Of a DNA stretch of 64,000 nt, positions 25,855 to 33,286 are shown piece after piece; the first letter of the stretch is position 1; every line of letters begins with the position of its first letter. This DNA comes from Streptomyces niger (GTDB lineage: Bacteria > Actinomycetota > Actinomycetes > Streptomycetales > Streptomycetaceae). The notes under the pieces were generated by a model. That model made no database searches. It was not told where the DNA came from and worked only from the letters and a program-made list of their open reading frames with translations. Where the stretch lies: contig NZ_JOFQ01000002.1 of assembly GCF_000718305.1 (NCBI RefSeq), forward strand, positions 248,001 through 312,000. Direction: 5' to 3'. The position numbers and the translations under genes were made by a program.

Positions 25855-28800
25855 CGCGCACCCCCGAGCTCTCCGAGGCCTCCGAGTTCGATGACCAGCC
25901 GGCCGTTCTCCGGCCGCTCCGGGTCGTTGTCGCACACGGCGATCTCCAGCGGGCCGAGCCGCAGCACACCGTCCTCCAGCGCTCTGTTGTCGATGTGTTC
26001 CTGTTGGGAGAGCCGCTGCAGCCGCGTGACCCGTACGCTCTCCACGCCCGGTACGGCGGCGGCGACCGCGGTGAGACGGCTCAGCCGCACCGGCTCCCCG
26101 AACGTCAGCGCGTCCGGGTGGAAGAAGCCCAGCCGTCCGCCGGGCAGCCGGCGGTTGCCCAGTACGCGGGTCAGCTCGGCGAGGATCCGGCCGTGCTGAT
26201 GGCCGGGCGCGGCGCAGACCTCGACCTCGATGTCCAGCGGCACCGTGCGGGCCGGCTCCACGACCAGGTCGTGCCCGATGCGCCGGTAGCTCTCCAGCGC
26301 GTACGCGACCGAGTCCAGCAGCTCGGGCGCGGGCTCTCCGGTGCGCGCCGCGTCGATCGCGACGTGCGCCTCCTGCCCGCTGCCGGTCCACCGGATTTCC
26401 GCCGCGGCCCGCTGCACACCGGGCAGCGCGGACGCCAGCTCGGCGTAGTCCGCCGCGGTGACCGCCCGCCGACGCGTCCGCTTCAGGTCCAGCGGCGCGA
26501 GCTGCCGCACCTGCTCGACGGGCTCCGGCTCGGCGCCCCCGACGGCGGGCAGCGGATTGCGCACCCCCGCCACCGGCATCGGGTCCCCGCCGTCCGAATC
26601 CTCAGCAGGGCGGCTCAGCACCAGATGGTTGATGGCCTCGGCCCCCACATTGCCCGCCGTGCCACCGCCCAGCCGGTAGTGCAGGGTGAGCCGGCTGCCG
26701 GGCTCCGGGCGCGCGCCGTACCGGCCGTCGCCGAAGCGCAGCGCGATCCGCCCGTCGTCCTCCCACTCGCCCACGAAGTGCCGGTCGCGCGGCCCGCTGT
26801 TCAGCAGGTCCCGGCGCGTCTCCCAGGTGTGCTCGCCGTCCTCGATCCGTACGGCCGGCAGCGCGGCCCGCGCGTCCGGCAGCAGCGCGGCCGCCGGGCC
26901 GTGCAGCACCGGCTCGTCCGGGTGCAGTCCCGCCGCGTACGCCGGGCCCCAGCTGTGCGCGATCTCCCAGGCGATCCGCCCGTCCAGCACCGTGCCGGCC
27001 CGCGCCCGCGCGGTCAGCACCTCAAGGCGGCGCAGCTTGGCGGCCAGCAGCCGGTCGGCGCGGTGCAGCAGCTCGCGCAGCGCCCGTGCCGGATGCCGGT
27101 GCAGTTCGATGTGTTCCAGGACGCGCAGCCCGAACACCACCGTCAGCTCCGCGATCTCCGCCTCCGACAGTCCGTCGTGGTCCCGGGCGCTGCGCCACAG
27201 CTCCACCAGCCGCGCCCGCACCCGCTCCCGGATCCCGGCCAGCCGCTCGGCCTGCCCGGCGGCCACCAGCTCAGGGCGCGGGAACGGCACCGTGCGGGCG
27301 ACGGGGGAGTGGTGCAGGACGGGCCGGAACCGCGCCCTGATGCCCGGGTACACGGACTGCGCCAGCAGCGTGCGCAACGCCTCGGCCTGCGCGTACACCG
27401 TCCCCGGCACGACCTTCTCGCGCCGTTGCCCGGCCAGCTCCAGCCCGAGCCCGGCCCGTGCGGTCGCCTCCTCGCCCACGACCTCGAACAGCTCGCGGAT
27501 GTCGTCGACGGTCAACGCCCGGTGGTGCTTCGTCTTGTCGATCAGATGGTTGATCGTCCGCGCGGTGGCGTTCCCGTCGCCCTCGTGCTCGGCACACCCG
27601 AAGGCCGGCGGCTCGCAGGAGCCGGTCACGGCCGGTACGGGCGGCACGGTCACCGTCTCCGGCACCCCCTCCGGGTCCTCGCCGAAGACCAGCGACCGGC
27701 CGTGGTCGACGAGCACCACATTGCCGCGCGCCACACTCACGTCCTCGACCGGCGCGCAGTCCGTCCCACCCCGCGTCGAGAGACACAGCGGGAACGTCAG
27801 CGCGTCCTCCTGCGCCCAGGTGACCTCCAGCACCGGCTGCCCGTCGAGCTGGTCGACGGCCGGGGTGACGGACGTCAGCCGCACGGCCTGCCGGTGGGTC
27901 GGGTCCTGGTCGCCGGGCGTCCCGGTACGCGGCCCCTTCACCTCCTCGAAGAGGAGAAGGTCACCGGGGGAAAGCTTCAGCGCACGGGCCTCGCAGGCCT
28001 CGTCCGCCCACTCGTCCCGCAGCGTCGCCGCCGTCGCGCCCTTCGACAGCGCGCAGACCTCATCCCCCCAGGTCCACAGCCGAATGGCGTTGTGTTCCGG
28101 TCGCAGCCGCAGGGGAGCGTCCGACACCGGCTCGAAGACCTCCACCGACCCGCGCTCGTCCAGCACGGCCAGGTCCCGGTCGTCGATCACCGTCCCGATC
28201 TCGGGCCGGTCCCGCGGCCCGTACGTACGGAAGTCCACCGCCGCGAACCGGAACGTCCCCGGGAGCAGTACCAGATCGGTGGCCACCGCCACGGACACGA
28301 AGGCCCGCGCGCTGCACCCGTCGTGCATCGGGTAGTCGATCAGCCGCACGTGCCGGCGTACGGACACCCGCCGCCGCGCGGTGTCGAGATACGCCTCCGT
28401 AGCCACCGCATCCTGCTGATAACTGATCTGGTCCGCGGTGTACGCCAACATCTCGACCAGCGTCATCCCCAGATCCGCCGGATTGCGCTCGACCCAGTCC
28501 GGCGTGGTCAGCCGCAGCCGGTCCAGGACCAGCTGCCGCAGCGTGTCGTAGTCCCGCGCGGTGTAGTCGATGACCGGCGCGGGCTCGAAGGTGTCGGGGC
28601 AGTCGTCAGGCGAGGGCTCGGCGCAGTCGAACGGGCTCGGGCAGTCGGTCCGGAACCGGAAGTCGGCGGTGAAGTACCGCTGGTCGAACCCCTCGTACGG
28701 CTCCGTCCCCGGCCGCCCGTACGGATCGGTCTCCACGACCGACAGCCGGTACCGCGAGGTGTCCCCGGTCCGGTCCAGCACCACATGCAGCCGGTCGTCG

Positions 28801-29054
28801 AGCTCGGGGTCCTCCTCCCGCTCGACGGACACCTCCAGCGCCTCCAGGCCCGTGATCCGGCGCCCGCCGTCGATGCGCACGTTCTCCGGGCGCAGCCCGT
28901 GCGGCGCCTTCCCCAGGAAGGTGACGGTCAGCGTCACCCCGTCATCGGCGACCTCGACTCCATCGATGCCGTTCAGCCGCGCGGCTCTGATCCGCCCGCG
29001 CCGCTGGTCGGTACGGCACACCAGCTCACCGCCGATGAGCTGCTGGTCACTCAT
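25851..29054 (-). CDS. Large baseplate J/Afp11-like assembly protein
   Basis: 1067 residues. An N-terminal beta-sandwich-like segment (LTVTFLGKAPHGLRPENVRIDGG) precedes the diagnostic YTARDYDTLRQLVLDRL and DLGMTLVEMLAYTADQISYQQDAV of putative baseplate assembly proteins. The C-terminal half carries the J-like DLKRTRRRAVTAADYAELAS and VPGVESVRVTRL. It is the paralogous partner of the next, larger protein; together they would build the wedge ring. It overlaps both neighbours by four bases (ATGA), implying coupled translation. Confidence 0.83.
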   Translation of the reverse strand: MSDQQLIGGELVCRTDQRRGRIRAARLNGIDGVEVADDGVTLTVTFLGKAPHGLRPENVRIDGGRRITGLEALEVSVEREEDPELDDRLHVVLDRTGDTSRYRLSVVETDPYGRPGTEPYEGFDQRYFTADFRFRTDCPSPFDCAEPSPDDCPDTFEPAPVIDYTARDYDTLRQLVLDRLRLTTPDWVERNPADLGMTLVEMLAYTADQISYQQDAVATEAYLDTARRRVSVRRHVRLIDYPMHDGCSARAFVSVAVATDLVLLPGTFRFAAVDFRTYGPRDRPEIGTVIDDRDLAVLDERGSVEVFEPVSDAPLRLRPEHNAIRLWTWGDEVCALSKGATAATLRDEWADEACEARALKLSPGDLLLFEEVKGPRTGTPGDQDPTHRQAVRLTSVTPAVDQLDGQPVLEVTWAQEDALTFPLCLSTRGGTDCAPVEDVSVARGNVVLVDHGRSLVFGEDPEGVPETVTVPPVPAVTGSCEPPAFGCAEHEGDGNATARTINHLIDKTKHHRALTVDDIRELFEVVGEEATARAGLGLELAGQRREKVVPGTVYAQAEALRTLLAQSVYPGIRARFRPVLHHSPVARTVPFPRPELVAAGQAERLAGIRERVRARLVELWRSARDHDGLSEAEIAELTVVFGLRVLEHIELHRHPARALRELLHRADRLLAAKLRRLEVLTARARAGTVLDGRIAWEIAHSWGPAYAAGLHPDEPVLHGPAAALLPDARAALPAVRIEDGEHTWETRRDLLNSGPRDRHFVGEWEDDGRIALRFGDGRYGARPEPGSRLTLHYRLGGGTAGNVGAEAINHLVLSRPAEDSDGGDPMPVAGVRNPLPAVGGAEPEPVEQVRQLAPLDLKRTRRRAVTAADYAELASALPGVQRAAAEIRWTGSGQEAHVAIDAARTGEPAPELLDSVAYALESYRRIGHDLVVEPARTVPLDIEVEVCAAPGHQHGRILAELTRVLGNRRLPGGRLGFFHPDALTFGEPVRLSRLTAVAAAVPGVESVRVTRLQRLSQQEHIDNRALEDGVLRLGPLEIAVCDNDPERPENGRLVIELGGLGELGGAR

Positions 29055-29437
29055 ATCTCGCCCCGCCCCTCGAACACCTCGTCGCGCCGGCTCCCGGTGG
29101 AGCGCACCACATAGCGCAGCTCGACCCGTACGACGTTCTCCTCACTCACCACGTCCAGCGCTTCGACGTCGATCAGATCGCCCAGCCACCGCTGCAACGA
29201 GGCCTGCACCGACAGCTCGACGGCCGACGCCAGCTCCGGGCTGTTCGGCGTGAACACCAGGTCCAGCAGCCCGCACCCGAAGTCCGGCCGCATGACCCGC
29301 TCTCCCGGGCTCGTGAACAGCAACTGCTCGATCAGATCCCGTACATGCGCGTCGTGGTCGGCATGCCCCGTCCGCCCCCGCCGGTCCACCCGAAACGGAA
29401 ACGCGATCTCACTACGTACCTTCTTCACAGCCCTCAT
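29051..29437 (-). CDS. GPW/gp25 family baseplate wedge protein
   Basis: 128 residues with the gp25 core: FPFRVDRRGRT, HVRDLIEQLLFTSPGERVMRPDFGCGL and ASLQRWLGDLIDVEALDV. The conserved Glu-Arg-Val-Met-x-Pro-x-Phe-Gly-Cys segment is typical. T4 gp25-like proteins connect the wedge to the first sheath ring and trigger contraction. The ATG at 29437 overlaps the stop of the PAAR gene; upstream in-frame starts are ignored. Confidence 0.9.
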   Translation of the reverse strand: MRAVKKVRSEIAFPFRVDRRGRTGHADHDAHVRDLIEQLLFTSPGERVMRPDFGCGLLDLVFTPNSPELASAVELSVQASLQRWLGDLIDVEALDVVSEENVVRVELRYVVRSTGSRRDEVFEGRGEI

Positions 29438-29778
29438 CGGCTGGACACCCCCTGGTGGACGGGCGCCACGACCGGCGGGCCCTGCGGCACCAGCCCGGCG
29501 CTGAAACACATCGCCGCCGAGGTGTCGAGCAGCACCGGCACCCCGTCGATCGTCACGTCGTCACTGCGCGCCGCCGTGGTCCAGCGGACGCTGGTACACG
29601 GCTGCGGCCGGCCGCCGACGGAGTGCGGGCAGCCGCTGACCGTGAAGAGATCGGCGGCGGTGACGGCAGGCAGACCGTCGATGCGTACGCCGTTCCCGCC
29701 GGCCGCGGTGGACACCGCCCGCCCGCCGTGCGGACAACTGATCACGGCACCGCCGTGCATGAGATTCCCGTTCCCCAC
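29434..29778 (-). CDS. PAAR-domain spike tip protein
   Basis: About 114 residues from GTG 29778 (an ATG at 29760 is also possible). The PAAR-like fold shows as LMHGGAVISCPHGG, RIDGLPAVTAADLFTVSGCPH and VTIDGVPVLLDTSAAMC. Its Cys and His residues (CPHGG, GCPH, QPC, AMC) would bind the metal at the tip. It caps the spike trimer and can present cargo. It sits directly after the spike gene and overlaps gp25. Confidence 0.82.
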   Translation of the reverse strand: MGNGNLMHGGAVISCPHGGRAVSTAAGGNGVRIDGLPAVTAADLFTVSGCPHSVGGRPQPCTSVRWTTAARSDDVTIDGVPVLLDTSAAMCFSAGLVPQGPPVVAPVHQGVSSR

Positions 29779-29801
29779 GTCTTCCTGCTCCCCCGTCTCC
29801 G

Positions 29802-30329
29802 TCAGCGCTTCTTGGGCACGGTGAGCCGGCCCTCGTTGATGTCGACCTGGTCTCCCTTGAGCAGGACCGACGCCCCCTGCCCGTTGTTGATATGAACCCC
29901 CGACGCGTTGATCCGCACGGACGCACCCCCGGGTGCCTGGAGCAGAATCCCCTCCTCCGGCACGTCCGACAGCACGATCTTGTGATGCCCCTGCGTCTCG
30001 ATGACCACCGGCTCGGCCCCGGCCCGCGCGCCGGTCTGCGCATCGACCGGCATCTCGGCCTCGGACCCGTACCAACACCCCGTCCACACCGGGAAACTCG
30101 GATCCCCCTGCTCGAACTCGATCCACACCCCCGCGCCCTCGCTCGGGATCACGTACTGCCCCGCCTGCGCCCCCGTGAACGGAAAGCACGGCATGGCCCA
30201 CGTCGACGCCTCATCACCGAGTACATCCGGCACATGGGCGGTGATCCGTCCCATCCGCAACGGATCGTCATTACTCGCCACCCGGCCCCGGAACTTGCCG
30301 AGGAAGCGGTTGTTGGATGCTGGCGCCAT
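29802..30329 (-). CDS. Spike protein, gpV/gp5 OB-fold (VgrG C-terminal-like)
   Basis: 175 residues. The OB-fold signature is RMGRITAHVPDV, WAMPCFPFTGAQAGQYVIPS and GVWIEFEQGDPSFPVWTGCWYG. The end has repeating beta-strand units (GASVRINASGVHINNGQGAS, VDINEGRLTVP) suited to a trimeric needle. It works with the hub protein encoded just upstream (36-base gap) to form the spike. Confidence 0.88.
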   Translation of the reverse strand: MAPASNNRFLGKFRGRVASNDDPLRMGRITAHVPDVLGDEASTWAMPCFPFTGAQAGQYVIPSEGAGVWIEFEQGDPSFPVWTGCWYGSEAEMPVDAQTGARAGAEPVVIETQGHHKIVLSDVPEEGILLQAPGGASVRINASGVHINNGQGASVLLKGDQVDINEGRLTVPKKR

Positions 30330-30365
30330 GTGTGGTGTCTTTCTCCTGGGTGGTACGAGTGGATG

Positions 30366-31508
30366 TCACGGGCGGACGACGTTGCTGCGGGCGATCAGTC
30401 CCTCCCGCGAAAGCGTGAAATTCTGCTGGTAGGAACCCGGCCGGAGATTGTGCGTCACGCTCTTCACGTAGTAATCCCCGTCGTACGTCACACCGGCGCC
30501 CCGCACCCCGACCAACTCCCGCGGCCGCAACACATATCCATGCCGGTTGACGTCCAACTGCCCCGACCCACTGATGGCGTCGGCACTGGTGGCAGCCCGC
30601 CCCAATGCCTCCGCCTTCGCCAGCGCCTCATCCTTCTTCGCGGTACCGGTGAGGGTCTTACGCTTCAGCGCCGGCGAGGCCCGCCGCCCGAGCGGCGGCC
30701 GCAACGGACTGATGTCCGGCTGCGCCAGCAACGGCGCCCGCCGCGTCACCGGGTCCTGCACCCGAGCCTGCGGCTCTTCCCTCGCCGTCCCGTCGTAGGC
30801 AAAGGTCAGCTGATCAACGGTCGAATTCACATCCATATTCACGTTCAACGCATGCTGCCGCTGCCCGAGCCGCTGCTCGGGCCCCCAGAACGCGGTCGAC
30901 CGCCCCGGAACCGGCCCCGGATCGAGGTAAAAGGTGTACCCGTTCGCCCTCGCCAGATCATTCACATACTGCAGATCAGTCCCCGTCTGGTAATCCACCC
31001 GGGCCTGTTCCCTCGGCGGCTGCGGCACCTGCTCCCGAATGATCCGCGCATCGATCCCGTAATCCGCGTACTTCCCGAGAATCCGCTCCACCCGCTGCGA
31101 GGGCGCCAGGTTGGGATACCGATCTGTCCGCTCTTCGAGGTCCATGAGGAGCGTGAGGTCTTCCCCGGTGACGGTGAGAGTGGTCTGGCCCGGCTGATTA
31201 CTGGCCCCCACCTCCTGCCGCACGATGAGCCCATCCAGCAACACGACAGGCGTCCCCTTCACGGCCACGGTGAGGATGACGCGCGTCTTAGGATCGAAAA
31301 ACCCTTCCGGCAGCAACCGGTCGACGATGGCGCCCCTCTTCGTGAGGTCGAAGGCGAGCTGAAACCCGCTCCTCTCCCCCGCCGTACTGGTGATCTGCGC
31401 GGACAGCAGCGCCTCCATCACCTCCTGAGGCACCAGCCGCGCCAACTTCGGCCCCATGTACAGCGATGCGTGGACGGGTCCGCCCCCCACCGGCAGGTCA
31501 TCAGCCAT
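30366..31508 (-). CDS. Baseplate hub protein, gp27/late-control-D-like
   Basis: 380 residues starting at ATG 31508, which overlaps the stop of the LysM gene by eight bases. Strands such as LTVAVKGTPVVLLDGLIVRQEV and TLTVTGEDLTLLMDLEE, then YPNLAPSQRVERILGKY and QTGTDLQYVNDLARANGYTF, match the gp27/VgrG N-terminal hub fold. The hub trimer links tube and spike. Codon GC drops somewhat in this part of the operon compared with the sheath region. Confidence 0.85.
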   Translation of the reverse strand: MADDLPVGGGPVHASLYMGPKLARLVPQEVMEALLSAQITSTAGERSGFQLAFDLTKRGAIVDRLLPEGFFDPKTRVILTVAVKGTPVVLLDGLIVRQEVGASNQPGQTTLTVTGEDLTLLMDLEERTDRYPNLAPSQRVERILGKYADYGIDARIIREQVPQPPREQARVDYQTGTDLQYVNDLARANGYTFYLDPGPVPGRSTAFWGPEQRLGQRQHALNVNMDVNSTVDQLTFAYDGTAREEPQARVQDPVTRRAPLLAQPDISPLRPPLGRRASPALKRKTLTGTAKKDEALAKAEALGRAATSADAISGSGQLDVNRHGYVLRPRELVGVRGAGVTYDGDYYVKSVTHNLRPGSYQQNFTLSREGLIARSNVVRP

Positions 31509-31881
31509 TCCGCACCCCCGGCCCACCCATCCCGCCGGCGAACCCACCGGGCAACGGCACGGCGATCTCCTCACCCGGCTCGTCCGTCAACTCACTCGGC
31601 GCCAACACCGGATTGGCATCAGCAATCCGCCACCACTGCCCCGACTCCCCGAAATACCGCTGCCCCAGCTGATCGGCCCGCTCGCCATCACTCACGACAT
31701 GCGGCACGGTCTCGTCTTCATCCCGTTCAAGCGGCGGCAACAGCCTCCGCTTGGCGTACTTCACCTCGGTACCGTCGGGCGCGCGATGCACCCCGATCTC
31801 CACATCGTGGTACCGACTACTCCGGGGATACGGGTGAGCCCCCGGCACATCGTCCAACGCACTCTCATACGGCTCGATCAC
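31501..31881 (-). CDS. LysM-like tail assembly protein (gpX type)
   Basis: 126 residues from GTG 31881. The core VSDGERADQLGQRYFGESGQWWRIADANP is a LysM-like module as in gpX/gp53-type proteins that join hub and wedge (residues about 63-93, written here only as a locator). The rest is charged and Pro/Gly-rich. It lies two bases after the preceding gene and overlaps the hub gene. Confidence 0.8.
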   Translation of the reverse strand: MIEPYESALDDVPGAHPYPRSSRYHDVEIGVHRAPDGTEVKYAKRRLLPPLERDEDETVPHVVSDGERADQLGQRYFGESGQWWRIADANPVLAPSELTDEPGEEIAVPLPGGFAGGMGGPGVRNG

Positions 31882-31883
31882 GC

Positions 31884-32549
31884 TCAGATCCCTCCCCCGA
31901 GCCCCAACTGCGCCAAGCTCCCGGCCCGAGCCCGCCGAGCCAACTGCTCCTTCTGCGCGAGGTGCGCGAGGTAGAGCTCCGCCCCCCGATGCCCAGCCGG
32001 CAGGTCACTCACCGTCAAAATCTTCATCCCGATGGAGAGCGAGGCCCTGATGGGATTGAGGTTGACGTCAAACGCCGACTCGTTAACAGACAACTCCGTC
32101 AACCTGACCGGCATCACCCGCTTGCTCCCCCAAGTGAAGAGCGTGAGCGGCATCTCAATGGGACTGATCTCAATAGTCCCCTTCTTGCTGAGCTTGCTGG
32201 CCGCCCTCAACTGCTCGGTAGTCGGCTGCACAAGCATTTCCAGCACGGCAAGCTGAGGATGAATCCCATCCGGCGCCGCGACATCCAGCTGATCGGTAGC
32301 GTCGATCTCCGCAGTGAACTTCCAGCTCTCCTGCGCCGGCCCCTTAAGCCGCAGCGCCTCATTCCGGTCCCCGCCGCTATCGCCACCACCGCCTCCGCCT
32401 TCGCCGCCGGCGGCTTGAGGCGCGACGGAGCGCTCAAGCGTGTCGGGATTGAACTGCAGCACGATGATCCGCTGGGGGGTGCCACGCTCAGGATCAACAA
32501 TGACAATGCCGGAACGAATGGGCTTGGGTATGTCGGCGTAGGTGGTCAC
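31884..32549 (-). CDS. Contractile injection system tube-initiator protein (CIS tube N-domain family)
   Basis: 221 residues. VLQFNPDTLERS is the typical N-terminal motif of eCIS/Afp7-type tube-adaptor proteins, followed by LKGPAQESWKFTAEIDATDQL and the helix IHPQLAVLEMLVQPT. A Gly-rich insert separates the strands. It connects the hub to the inner tube. Its start overlaps the stop of the orphan gene upstream by four bases. Confidence 0.82.
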   Translation of the reverse strand: MTTYADIPKPIRSGIVIVDPERGTPQRIIVLQFNPDTLERSVAPQAAGGEGGGGGGDSGGDRNEALRLKGPAQESWKFTAEIDATDQLDVAAPDGIHPQLAVLEMLVQPTTEQLRAASKLSKKGTIEISPIEMPLTLFTWGSKRVMPVRLTELSVNESAFDVNLNPIRASLSIGMKILTVSDLPAGHRGAELYLAHLAQKEQLARRARAGSLAQLGLGGGI

Positions 32550-33262
32550 AGCCGTGCCTCCAGGCGTCGCGTGAGCTCTGTGTAGTCCCAGGCAGGAAAG
32601 AGCCGCGGGAAAAGTTCAAGCATCGCTGTCAGCTGATTTCTGACATCTTCGAAGTCGGGGTGGCCGAGCATGACTTCGTCGGTGAAGAGGTACTGCCATC
32701 CCAGCGTGCCCTTGGTGATTGCCAGTTGCTCCAGGTACTCGATGTAGGTGAGATCAAGGGGGACGTACTGCCGGGCCCGGGTTTCGGTGCTGGTCAGCTC
32801 CATGTCGTAGTACCAGATCTCCAAGGGATCGACCTCAGGCTGGATGCGGATGGCTGCGAGCTGGCCCATGGCGGACAACGGGGTGTCATCGATGACCCGC
32901 CACTGAGTGAAGAAGTCCCTCTCCTCGTCTGTGGAACCGGACCACGCCAGGTCGGGCGGATTCTTGAGGAGAGCGGTGAACAGGTCAGTCACTCGGAACT
33001 CGCCGCTAATCTTCGTGGCATCGGATGCTTGCCCGTAGTGCCAGAAGTTGGCGAGTTCCGAGATGCGAGGGCTTCCTGCGCAGAGTCGGTTGCCGAGTTG
33101 GACACCCTGCCAATCCGGCAGATAGGAGAACAGTGCCGGCGCTTCGGTGAATGTCTCGCCCAGATCCCCCGTGACCGAGCGCTCCACTGCGATCTCGGAA
33201 CAGTCCAGGATCTCCTGCTGCGCCTGCAAAAGGCGTTTTTCGATTTCGGTTGGAGTGCGCAT
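32546..33262 (-). CDS. Orphan protein next to the effector, candidate immunity protein
   Basis: 238 residues, soluble, acidic, with no signal peptide and no family that I recognise. Visible features are an N-terminal helix (MRTPTEIEKRLLQAQQEIL), LPDWQGVQLGNRLCAGSPRI, FWHYGQASDATKISGEF and a Tyr/Glu-rich middle. Its DNA is far less GC-rich than the structural genes (about 55-60% by hand count of sample lines), like the 3' end of the gene just upstream. It begins 24 bases after the stop of the DUF4157 protein, the position expected of an immunity gene. It interrupts an otherwise structural operon, which supports acquisition together with the effector domain. An alternative is a loading chaperone for the effector. 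Confidence 0.6.
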   Translation of the reverse strand: MRTPTEIEKRLLQAQQEILDCSEIAVERSVTGDLGETFTEAPALFSYLPDWQGVQLGNRLCAGSPRISELANFWHYGQASDATKISGEFRVTDLFTALLKNPPDLAWSGSTDEERDFFTQWRVIDDTPLSAMGQLAAIRIQPEVDPLEIWYYDMELTSTETRARQYVPLDLTYIEYLEQLAITKGTLGWQYLFTDEVMLGHPDFEDVRNQLTAMLELFPRLFPAWDYTELTRRLEARL

Positions 33263-33286
33263 AGGTTCCGCTCTGTGGTCTCATGG

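Noticed and set aside
21916..26199. 1427-codon open frame on the plus strand
   Set aside because: Shadow of the baseplate genes; composition (Arg, Gly, Val, His) is typical of antisense frames in high-GC DNA.
25995..29114. 1039-codon open frame on the plus strand
   Set aside because: Antisense to the large baseplate protein. Arg/Gln/His/Pro-rich translation, no ribosome binding site, third-position bias fits the minus strand.
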